Below, one piece after another: positions 1 through 5,900 of a stretch of 13,942 nucleotides of DNA. Location of the stretch: NCBI GenBank assembly GCA_024654145.1, contig JANLIM010000065.1, forward strand, positions 1-13,942. The letters run 5' to 3'. The notes under the pieces were generated by a model that worked only from the letters and a program-made list of their open reading frames with translations, was not told the origin of the DNA and did not search any database. The translations under genes and the position numbers were made by a program. The first letter of the stretch is position 1, and each line of letters begins with the position of its first letter. The DNA is from Candidatus Zambryskiibacteriota bacterium. GTDB taxonomy: Bacteria > Patescibacteriota > Minisyncoccia > Phycocordibacterales > Zambryskibacteraceae.

Positions 1-2
1 AT

Positions 3-560
3 AATAAGCACAAAAGGATCGACAGGCCGCCTTACTCGGGTGGCCCTGGCATGGTTATCCAAGCTGAGCCTGTTATCCGCGCCATTGAGTCTGCATTAAA
101 GCTAGCAGCTAGAAGCAAGAAGCTAAAAGCTACTAAAATAATATTCCTGTCGCCTGGTGGGAAGCAGTTTACCAACGAATATGCAGCAAAGACCTCAAAG
201 AAGTTTAAGCACATAGTAATAGTCTGCGGGCGTTACGAGGGTATAGATGCTCGGATCAAAAAGGTTTTCAAGATGGAAGATGTTTCTGTCGGGCCATTCG
301 TTCTTACAGGCGGTGAGCTTCCAGCCATGATGATGATAGATGTTATGGCTAGGCAAGTAGAGGGAGTGCTCGGCAATTTTGATTCAATAGAGGAGAAGAG
401 AGTTTCTTCAACAGAAGTCTATACCCGTCCCGAAGTTTTTAAATACCCCCTTCGACCAGCAGAGGGCAAGAAGGCAAAATATTATCGAGTACCTAAGATC
501 CTTCTTTCAGGCCATAGAGCCAAAATAGAGGAGTGGAAGAAGAAAAAGGGCTCAAAATAA
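3..560 (+). CDS. trmD: tRNA (guanine37-N1)-methyltransferase TrmD, 5'-truncated by window edge
   Basis: TrmD uses S-adenosylmethionine to methylate N1 of G37 beside the anticodon, preventing +1 frameshifting. The frame is open from the first bases: residues before the ATG at 51 read DRPPYSGGPG, the family's conserved N-terminal SAM-site motif, so that ATG is internal and the true start lies outside the window. The trefoil-knot motifs follow: VCGRYEGIDAR, VGPFVLTGGELPAM, YTRPEV and LLSGH. Three features are unusual. The loop between YTRPEV and LLSG has about 12 extra residues compared with E. coli. The protein ends soon after the LSG helix, lacking roughly 40 C-terminal residues. The position aligning with catalytic Asp169 (E. 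coli/Haemophilus numbering) is Ser (codon 408-410). The E. coli neighbour rplS does not follow. Family assignment is secure; the active-site reading depends on a hand alignment. Confidence 0.95.
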   Translation, partial: NKHKRIDRPPYSGGPGMVIQAEPVIRAIESALKLAARSKKLKATKIIFLSPGGKQFTNEYAAKTSKKFKHIVIVCGRYEGIDARIKKVFKMEDVSVGPFVLTGGELPAMMMIDVMARQVEGVLGNFDSIEEKRVSSTEVYTRPEVFKYPLRPAEGKKAKYYRVPKILLSGHRAKIEEWKKKKGSK

Positions 561-576
561 GGCTGAGCAAAGCCTT
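559..576 (+). terminator. Hairpin at the trmD stop codon, possible weak terminator
   Basis: AAGGCT (559-564), loop GAGCAA, AGCCTT (571-576) form a perfect 6-bp stem overlapping the trmD stop codon. No U-tract follows, so it is at best a weak terminator. Its right arm overlaps the -35 box of the next promoter. Confidence 0.3.
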
Positions 577-604
577 GACAAATTAGATATAAGTGTGCTA
601 TACT
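575..604 (+). promoter_or_regulatory. Extended -10 sigma-70-type promoter of the two-gene unit
   Basis: TTGACA at 575-580 is a perfect -35. TATACT at 599-604 is a 5/6 match to the -10, spacer 18, preceded by TGC at 596-598, an extended -10. Transcription is expected near 611. The -35 lies 15 nt after the trmD stop, so the unit starts directly behind trmD. Confidence 0.8.
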
Positions 605-611
605 TAAAACA

Positions 612-630
612 GATAGCCATTTCGGCTGTC
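612..630 (+). promoter_or_regulatory. 5'-end mRNA hairpin with AUUUC loop
   Basis: GATAGCC (612-618), loop ATTTC, GGCTGTC (624-630) form a 7-bp stem with one G-U pair. It begins at about the predicted transcription start and ends directly before the Shine-Dalgarno GGGGAGG (631-637). The same loop sequence recurs in the leader hairpin of the gene at 1812, suggesting a shared 5' stabilising or regulatory element. Confidence 0.45.
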
Positions 631-642
631 GGGGAGGAACCC

Positions 643-1080
643 ATGACATGGAACAGCCACTGCTTCACAGGCAGTGAAATCGAAGAAGAAGTCGTGGGTC
701 GGTGCATGTTGAAGTGGAACGGTAAACACGTTCCATATCAGCAGAGCATGCGGAGTGTCATGGCTAACCAGCCATGGGACCCGAGCGACCCCGAGCCGAA
801 ATTTGCGAACGACCTACACGCAAGTGTGGCGCTCGCACTGAAGCTCGACGACTGGTCTCGTCTGAAGCTCTACACCGCGGTCGGTAGTCCTCTGGACTAT
901 TACCACGGTGTCGATTGCTTCTTCGAGTTCGAGGGATTGATTGTCACTATCGATGTGACGGTTAATCCCAACAAACTCGAGTACAAAGCTGATCTGGTTC
1001 TGAACGTTTCGGACCTGGAAACAGCTTTGATCGTCGGGCCGCCGGCGATCGCGCAACTAATGGCGGGAGGAGCAAGATGA
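643..1080 (+). CDS. Hypothetical protein, 145 aa, possible nuclease-like core
   Basis: I do not recognise this family. ATG 643 is chosen because GGGGAGG lies 5 nt upstream; the in-frame GTG at 595 sits inside the -10 region and cannot be the start. The protein is soluble-looking, with no signal peptide or membrane segment. Its most structured part is residues 81-120, where GSPLDYYHGVD and a hydrophobic strand lead to IDVTVNPNK and KADLVL. Acidic residues D91, E95, E97 and D104 followed by K111/K115 on alternating strands recall a PD-(D/E)xK nuclease core, but this is inference from spacing only. The gene is visibly more GC-rich than trmD. Its stop overlaps the next start (ATGA at 1077-1080), so the two genes are translationally coupled and probably functional partners. 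Confidence 0.75.
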   Translation: MTWNSHCFTGSEIEEEVVGRCMLKWNGKHVPYQQSMRSVMANQPWDPSDPEPKFANDLHASVALALKLDDWSRLKLYTAVGSPLDYYHGVDCFFEFEGLIVTIDVTVNPNKLEYKADLVLNVSDLETALIVGPPAIAQLMAGGAR

Positions 1081-1316
1081 ACTACTTCTCCCGCTGTCGG
1101 AAGTGCAGAAAAGTGAGACGCATCACAAAGGGTACCCTTATGATGCATCTCACCGAACAGCTCCGGGACGAGCTGGTCAGAAAGATCCGGGCTCCGGGCA
1201 ATCCAATTGTCCAGGCCACCATCGAATACGAGGGTGGCTGCCCCGATTGCAAAGGAGTTCGAGGTGAGACGAGTATCAAACTGATAGTCGGCCGTAGAAA
1301 GCCGACCAAGCACTAA
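1077..1316 (+). CDS. Small zinc-ribbon-like protein, 79 aa
   Basis: A short basic protein with two CxxC knuckles, C7-x2-C10 near the N-terminus and C55-x2-C58, spaced like the two halves of a zinc ribbon; zinc binding is inferred. Between them is an amphipathic helix rich in Arg, Lys and Glu, and the C-terminus is basic (GRRKPTKH), which would suit nucleic-acid or protein binding. GGGAGGAG (1065-1072) is a strong Shine-Dalgarno 4 nt before the ATG. The start overlaps the upstream stop by 4 nt, and a strong terminator begins 3 nt after the stop, so this is the last gene of a two-gene unit. No specific family is recognised. Confidence 0.75.
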   Translation: MNYFSRCRKCRKVRRITKGTLMMHLTEQLRDELVRKIRAPGNPIVQATIEYEGGCPDCKGVRGETSIKLIVGRRKPTKH

Positions 1317-1318
1317 CA

Positions 1319-1356
1319 GGGCCGGGGTTGCGCAAGCGACTTCGGCTCTTTTCTTT
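1319..1356 (+). terminator. Intrinsic terminator of the two-gene unit
   Basis: A 13-bp stem with several G-U pairs runs from 1319-1331 to 1336-1348 and is capped by a GCAA tetraloop (GNRA type, 1332-1335). TTTTCTTT follows at 1349-1356. This is a textbook intrinsic terminator. Confidence 0.9.
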
Positions 1357-1497
1357 AAGAAAAAAATGCGCTTGTGTTCTTATTTGCTTACTAATTAAAT
1401 TTAATATAGTCTTTCTCAAGACTAAGGTGAGGTTTGGTATGTTGAGGTGGGGTCGGATGTGTTCAGGTCAGGTTTGGTTTGGTGAGGTATGGATTTT

Positions 1498-1532
1498 CTT
1501 CATCCATAAAATTCTTAGTCATTTGGATGGGG
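1498..1532 (+). repeat. Inverted repeat between array-1 blocks A and B
   Basis: CATCCA (1501-1506) pairs with TGGATG (1524-1529); C1498-G1532 and two T-G pairs extend the stem to 9 bp. The 17-nt loop is AT-rich. ATGGAT at 1489-1494 could pair alternatively with ATCCAT at 1502-1507. Confidence 0.55.
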
Positions 1533-1596
1533 TGAGGTGTGGGGAGCTGGGGTCTGGTAAGGTACGTTATTGTAAGGTGAGGTATGGTTTGGCTTT

Positions 1597-1629
1597 CCGC
1601 ACTTATAACATTAAGTTCTTCTGGTGCGG
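1597..1629 (+). repeat. Inverted repeat between array-1 blocks B and C
   Basis: CCGCAC (1597-1602) and GTGCGG (1624-1629) are perfect reverse complements around a 21-nt AT-rich loop. An alternative small stem, ACTTA/TAAGT, lies inside. Confidence 0.5.
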
Positions 1630-1693
1630 TGAGGTCGGGTTAAGTGAGGTGGGATCTGGTGCGCTCTGATGTGGCGGGGTACGGTATGGTACG

Positions 1694-1727
1694 GCACGTG
1701 GTCAATAAGACACGTGCTTTTTCTTTT
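1694..1727 (+). terminator. Intrinsic terminator closing array 1
   Basis: GCACGTG (1694-1700) and CACGTGC (1711-1717) form a perfect 7-bp stem with a 10-nt loop, followed by TTTTTCTTTT (1718-1727). The left arm begins within the last pentamer. A terminator here implies that transcription can enter the array. Confidence 0.85.
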
Positions 1728-1739
1728 GTAAATAACTAC

Positions 1740-1768
1740 TTGACACACTATCTAACATGTGCTAAGCT
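1740..1768 (+). promoter_or_regulatory. Extended -10 promoter of the gene at 1812
   Basis: TTGACA at 1740-1745, spacer 17, TAAGCT at 1763-1768. The -10 hexamer is weak (3/6) but is preceded by TGC (1760-1762), an extended -10. The stretch 1727-1746 matches 17 of 20 bases of the segment in front of the rpoB promoter (2801-2820). Confidence 0.7.
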
Positions 1769-1775
1769 AGAAAAA

Positions 1776-1790
1776 GGCAAATTTCTTGCC
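1776..1790 (+). promoter_or_regulatory. 5'-end mRNA hairpin with AUUUC loop
   Basis: GGCAA (1776-1780), loop ATTTC, TTGCC (1786-1790) lie exactly at the expected 5' end of the transcript. The loop is identical to that of the leader hairpin at 612-630. Confidence 0.4.
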
Positions 1791-1811
1791 ACATATGGTT
1801 AGGAGTAACCA

Positions 1812-2423
1812 ATGGCCAAGTTAGGTCCGTACACCGTCCGCGTCGTCGTCGAAGGAACTGGCCGGGGTTTGCTGATGCACAAGTTCTCAACGGGTGCGTC
1901 GGCAGAGCTCGAGCAGGAAGTCAAGAAGACCAAACGTGCCACCGGTACGCCAACGGAGGAGGCCGAACAGGCCGCCTACCGGCTCGCGTCGGGCAATGAC
2001 CACCTCGGTCAGCTGATGCTGCCCGCCGAGCACTTCCTGGGCGCCATCACCAACGCCGGCTCCGGACTGCAAGTTCGCGGCAAGGGCAAGGCGACGTACA
2101 AGAAGCTCTTCAAGGGTGGCCTCGACATCAAGCCGGACTACATCGGCCTGACGAGCACTGCCGGCGAGAAGCTCGAGAGTTACGCCGTCGACTCGCGCCC
2201 GGTGAAGATCAAGGCGACCCAGGGACGCGTCATGCGTCACCGGCCGTACCTCACGGACTGGCGCGCGGAGTTCGACGTCATGGTGAACAACGATGGAATT
2301 CCCGTCGAGGTTCTCCAGGCCGCCATTGCCGAAGCCGGGCAGTCGCAGTGCGTCGGCGACTACCGGCCGCGCTACGGCACGTTTCGCATCGTCAAGTGCG
2401 AGCGCGTTGACGGAGACGAGTAA
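1812..2423 (+). CDS. GC-rich hypothetical protein, 203 aa, phage-family-like C-terminus
   Basis: No function can be assigned. The start ATG has the Shine-Dalgarno TTAGGAG (1799-1805) 6 nt upstream. The N-terminus reads VRVVVEGTGRGLLMHKF, then a charged segment with EEAEQAAYRL (49-58), a conserved-looking LPAEHFLGAI strand-helix (70-79), RHRPYLTDW (142-150) and the C-terminal VGDYRPRYGTF (181-191). From memory, an R-x-RP-x5-W ... AG ... GD-x-RP-x2-G-x-F layout occurs in uncharacterised proteins of phages and prophages; this was not checked. There is no signal peptide or membrane segment. Codon third positions are overwhelmingly G or C, unlike rpoB, and the gene lies alone between its own promoter and terminator and between two GGTNN arrays, which suggests acquired DNA. 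Confidence 0.85.
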   Translation: MAKLGPYTVRVVVEGTGRGLLMHKFSTGASAELEQEVKKTKRATGTPTEEAEQAAYRLASGNDHLGQLMLPAEHFLGAITNAGSGLQVRGKGKATYKKLFKGGLDIKPDYIGLTSTAGEKLESYAVDSRPVKIKATQGRVMRHRPYLTDWRAEFDVMVNNDGIPVEVLQAAIAEAGQSQCVGDYRPRYGTFRIVKCERVDGDE

Positions 2424-2444
2424 CTTCGTCTTTTCAGCAACACA

Positions 2445-2475
2445 GGGGGGTGGCTTCGGTCACCCCCCTTCATTT
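2445..2475 (+). terminator. Intrinsic terminator after the 203-aa gene
   Basis: GGGGGGTGGC (2445-2454) pairs with GTCACCCCCC (2459-2468) around a TTCG tetraloop, giving 10 bp with one G-T pair. The following T-tract (TTCATTT) is interrupted, so termination may be incomplete and could read into array 2. Confidence 0.8.
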
Positions 2476-2572
2476 ATGGTTTGGTGAGGTTTGGTGGGGT
2501 CGGGTTTGATTGGTTCGGGTTGGGTACGGTGCGATTAGGTTCGGTGCGGTTCGGTATGGTAGGGATCCTAGC

Positions 2573-2600
2573 CATCATAAAGTTTAAAACCTTTATGGTG
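2573..2600 (+). repeat. AT-rich hairpin between blocks D and E
   Basis: CATCATAAAG (2573-2582), loop TTTAAAAC, CTTTATGGTG (2591-2600): 10 bp including one T-G pair. Confidence 0.65.
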
Positions 2601-2670
2601 TGGTATGGTTTGGTCTGGTCAGGTGTCGTCTGGTATGGTGGGGTGCGGTAAGGTTTGGTAGGGCACTTGC

Positions 2671-2700
2671 CATCATAAAAATTTAAAAGTTTTTAGGGTG
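2671..2700 (+). repeat. AT-rich hairpin between blocks E and F
   Basis: CATCATAAAAA (2671-2681), loop TTTAAAAG, TTTTTAGGGTG (2690-2700): 11 positions with one mismatch. It is related to the hairpin at 2573; differences at the inner end of the stem occur on both arms, so pairing is kept. Confidence 0.65.
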
Positions 2701-2770
2701 GGGTCTGGTGTTGTACGGTGTGGTGCGTTTTGGTCCGGTAAGGTTTGGTAGGGTAAGGCTGTTCTTACTG

Positions 2771-2799
2771 GGGCGTCACGTAATCTGTGGCGCCCTTTT
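2771..2799 (+). terminator. Intrinsic terminator closing array 2
   Basis: GGGCGTCAC (2771-2779) and GTGGCGCCC (2787-2795) pair over 9 bp with one wobble and a 7-nt loop, followed by TTTT (2796-2799). It shields the rpoB promoter from upstream transcription. Confidence 0.85.
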
Positions 2800-2800
2800 C

Positions 2801-2809
2801 TGTGGATAA
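2801..2809 (-). promoter_or_regulatory. Perfect DnaA-box-like 9-mer upstream of the rpoB promoter
   Basis: TGTGGATAA is the reverse complement of TTATCCACA, the high-affinity E. coli DnaA box. It ends 4 bp before the rpoB -35. It is the only perfect copy noticed in the window. The paralogous position at 1727-1735 (TGTAAATAA) has two mismatches. Confidence 0.45.
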
Positions 2810-2813
2810 GTAC

Positions 2814-2842
2814 TTGACACTTCTTACGTCTTTATATAGGAT
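2814..2842 (+). promoter_or_regulatory. rpoB operon promoter
   Basis: TTGACA at 2814-2819, spacer exactly 17, TAGGAT (4/6) at 2837-2842, no TG extension. Transcription is expected near 2849, leaving a leader of about 130 nt. This is the only convincing promoter seen for the rpoB-rpoC-dnaG-rpoD block. Confidence 0.75.
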
Positions 2843-2874
2843 AAGCCCCACTTCGACACGATTGTGTTACGGCT

Positions 2875-2910
2875 GAAACGAAGTAAGTTTTGGGCTAAGC
2901 TACTCGTTTC
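2875..2910 (+). promoter_or_regulatory. Stem-loop in the rpoB 5' leader
   Basis: GAAACGA (2875-2881) pairs with TCGTTTC (2904-2910). After one bulged A, GTA pairs with TAC; after a second bulged A, GTTT pairs with AAGC, closing the loop TGGGCT. That gives 14 bp with two bulges. No U-tract follows, so it is not a terminator. It could be a protein-binding or RNA-stability element. Confidence 0.45.
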
Positions 2911-2978
2911 CGATCTCAATTTAAAAATTAACCACATTAAGAAGCGCGAAGACAGCTCGTGCTTCAAATTTTTTGCTT

Positions 2979-5900
2979 ATGGATACATCCGCCGCGAAGA
3001 AGACAGATTCTAAGGAAAGGGTAAAGAAGTATTTCGGACGCTTCCGAAAAGATCTCTCCCAGACACCGAACCTCGTAGTCTCCCAAGTTGATTCGTTTAA
3101 GTGGCTTATTGAAAAAGGGTTGAAGGAAGTATTTGATGAATTTACATCGATTAAAGATTTTTCCGAAAGGAAGTTCCAACTTGACTTTGTCAGTTTCGAA
3201 CTTGCGGAACCAAAAATAGACGAGTACACAGCAAAAGAAAGGAAACTCTCATATGAGGCGCCTCTTAAAGTGCGTGTTAAGTTGAAGAACCTCGTCATGG
3301 GTACAGAGAAAGAGCAGGAGATTTTCATGGCCGACATGCCTCTCATGACAGGGCACGGCACTTTCGTGATCTCGGGCATCGAGCGCGTCGTTGTTCCACA
3401 GCTCGCCCGTTCGACCGGAGTTTCCTTTACTGCTCAGGAAGTGAAGGGCAAGAGAACCTTTGGAGCCAAGATTATTCCCGGCCGCGGCGCCTGGATTGAG
3501 CTTGAGACTGATGCAGACGGCACTATCTATGTCCGTATTGATAGGAAGAGAAAGTTCCCTGTAACCACGCTTTTGCGTGCTTTTGGTGTTGCAACAAATG
3601 AAAAGATTCTTGCTCTCTTTGAAGGAGTGCCTGAAGCTAAGCACTTCATAGAGAAGACTCTTGCAAAGGATCACACCACTACGATTGATGAAGCTGCTAT
3701 CGAGATCCACCGCCGCCTCCGCGACGGCGACCTTGCTGCTGCTGAGAACGCACGTGAGTTCGTTCAGTCTATCTTCAATAAAGAGCGCTATGACCTTTCG
3801 AGAGTGGGTCGCTTCCGTTTTAACAACCGTTTCGGAGGCAAGGATAGTACAAAGGAAATCGACAGACGTACTCTTTCTCTAGCAGACATGGTTACAATCC
3901 TTTCCCATGTTGTGGAGCTTAATGTCACTCCTAACTCTATGCCAGATGACATCGACCACCTGGCTTCCCGTCGTGTCCGTTTCGTCGGCGAACTTTTCCA
4001 ACAGAAGATCCGCGTCGGTATGGCCCAAATCAAGAGGAATATCCAGAATAGGATGTCGACTATCGACACTGATGTGACTTTGCCTGTGCAGTTCATTTCT
4101 CCCAAGCCTCTTCAGGCCAGAATGAAGGAGTTCTTCACCACCAACCAGCTCTCGCAGTTCATGCAGCAGATCAACGCTCTTGAAGAGCTTGAGCACCTTC
4201 GCACCGTTTCTGCCCTTGGTCCAGGCGGACTTAACCGCGCTCGCGCTGGCTACGAGGTACGCGACGTGCACCCATCGCATTACGGTAGACTTTGCCCAAT
4301 CCAAACTCCAGAAGGTCCGAACATTGGTCTCATACTTCGTCTCGCATCTCACGCTAGAGTCAATGACTTCGGTATGATTGAGACGCCATATGCGGTAGTG
4401 AAGGACGGCAAGATTACCAATGAAGTGAAGTATTTAAACGCACTTGAAGAAGAGAATTTCTACATTGCTCACGCCGCTACTCCAGTAGAAAACGATAAGA
4501 TTACAGTAGATATGGTGGAAGTCAGGCACAAAGGCACCCCTATGACAACTCCTCGAAATAATGTCCACTACATAGATGTGGCTACCAACCAAGCCTTCTC
4601 TATCGCTACTTCTATGATTCCGTTCCTAAACCATGACGATGCTAACCGCGCGCTCATGGGTTCAAACATGCAGAAACAAGCCACTCCTTGTATCTTGCCC
4701 GAAGCACCCCTTGTAGCGACAGGTGTTGAGGAAGTAGCTATACGTGACACAGGCCGAGTAATATTCTCTCCTATAGAAGGCACTGTTACTCAAGTGGATG
4801 CAAAAGTTGTCAGTGTTAAAGACTCCAAGGGCAAGGAACACAAGTTCCCACTTGTAAACTTCTCTATGACGAATGGCTTTACCGCGTTTCATCAACGTCC
4901 TTCCGTAGAACTTGGACAAAAGGTTAAGAAGGGGACAGTGCTCGCAGACACCTCTTCTTCTGCAGGCGGACAGATGGCCGTAGGGCAGAATGTCCTTGTC
5001 GCCTTCATGAGCTGGTCCGGAGCAAACTACGAAGACGCTATTATTATTTCTGAAAGATTGGTGGAGAAAAGTAAGTTTACTTCCGTCCACATCGAAGAGT
5101 TCACTATTAACGTTCGTGACACCAAGCTCGGGCCTGAGATGACAACCTGCGACATACCGAATGTCGGCGAATCAAAGCTAAAAAACCTTGCGGAAGACGG
5201 CATTATTCGTGTCGGAGCCGAGGTGCGCTCGGGGGACATTCTTGTCGGCAAAATTACTCCTAAGGGCGAGTCCCAACTTACTCCAGAAGAGCGCCTTTTG
5301 AGGTCACTTTTCGGTGAGAAAGCTCGAGATGTCAAAGATACATCCAAGAGAATGGAAGGAGGTAAGCGTGGACGTGTTATCTCTGTCCAGGTTTTCTCTC
5401 GAGAAAAGGGCGACAAGTTAGATTCAGGAATCTTAAAGCAAATACACATTCAGGTAGCACAACTCCGAAATGTCTCAGTCGGAGACAAGCTTGCTGGACG
5501 ACACGGAAACAAAGGTGTTATTTCAAGAATTCTCCCAGTGGAAGATATGCCATACATGGCAGATGGTACGCCTATCGATGTGATTCTTACACCACTCGGC
5601 GTGCCTTCGCGTATGAACCTTGGACAAATTCTTGAAATGCACCTCGGTATGGCCGCCAATACTTTAAATTACCAGGCCATCGTCCCTCCATTTACTGGCG
5701 CAACTGAAGCAGAAATAAAAGAAGAACTTGTTAAAGCGGGCATTGCGGAATCCGGTAAGGTTAAACTCTTTGATGGGCGCACGGGAGAAGCCTTTGATCA
5801 GGATGTGGCTATCGGTTACATGTATGTGATGAAGCTTCACCACATGGTGGAGGATAAGATTCACATGCGTTCTATCGGCCCATACTCTCTTATTACTCAA

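Larger units (their letters stand above)
1426..1697 (+). repeat. GGTNN pentamer array 1 (three blocks)
   Basis: This array fills most of the gap between 1317 and 1811. Block A (1426-1495) has 14 consecutive 5-bp units, block B (1531-1595) 13, block C (1623-1697) 15. Of these 42 units, 27 start with exact GGT and 15 differ from GGT by one base, while bases 4-5 vary freely (GA, TT, AT, CG, CA and others). Blocks A and B are in the same 5-bp phase across the intervening hairpin (1531 minus 1426 is 105); block C is out of phase. Each block's last unit is GGA or GGC. The + strand is strongly G/T-biased. Function unknown; two-tetrad G-quadruplex formation or periodic protein binding are possible. 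Confidence 0.9.
2478..2761 (+). repeat. GGTNN pentamer array 2 (three blocks)
   Basis: Same design as the array at 1426: block D (2478-2567) 18 units, block E (2597-2666) 14, block F (2697-2761) 13, separated by two AT-rich hairpins. Of 45 units, 36 start with exact GGT and nine differ by one base. Local similarity to array 1 includes GGTGGGGTCGG at 2493-2503 and 1446-1456. Within the array a 17-base direct repeat, GGTAAGGTTTGGTAGGG, occurs at 2647 and 2737, so some copying has occurred, but most units differ at bases 4-5. Together with the hairpins and terminator this fills the 2424-2813 gap; there is no coding sequence. Confidence 0.9.

Noticed and set aside
595..642. GTG 595 as start of the 145-aa gene
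   Set aside because: It lies in the promoter -10 region, upstream of the expected transcription start; ATG 643 has a strong Shine-Dalgarno.
1328..1669. 113-aa open frame through array 1
   Set aside because: It begins inside a terminator hairpin, has no Shine-Dalgarno, and its sequence simply follows the GGTNN repeats.
1887..2487. Long frames overlapping the 203-aa gene on both strands
   Set aside because: They are shadows produced by its high GC content; none has a ribosome binding site or recognisable domain.
1498..2700. Integron attC sites
   Set aside because: The hairpins lack the paired R/L-box core (GTT/AAC) layout, there is no integrase, and each gene has its own promoter, unlike integron cassettes.
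1426..2761. CRISPR array
   Set aside because: The units are 5 bp long, there are no 20-40 bp repeats with unique spacers, and no cas genes lie nearby.
2478..2842. Chromosomal replication origin
   Set aside because: Only one DnaA box is present, there is no dnaA or dnaN neighbour and no DnaA-trio-like element; a regulatory role of the box is more plausible.
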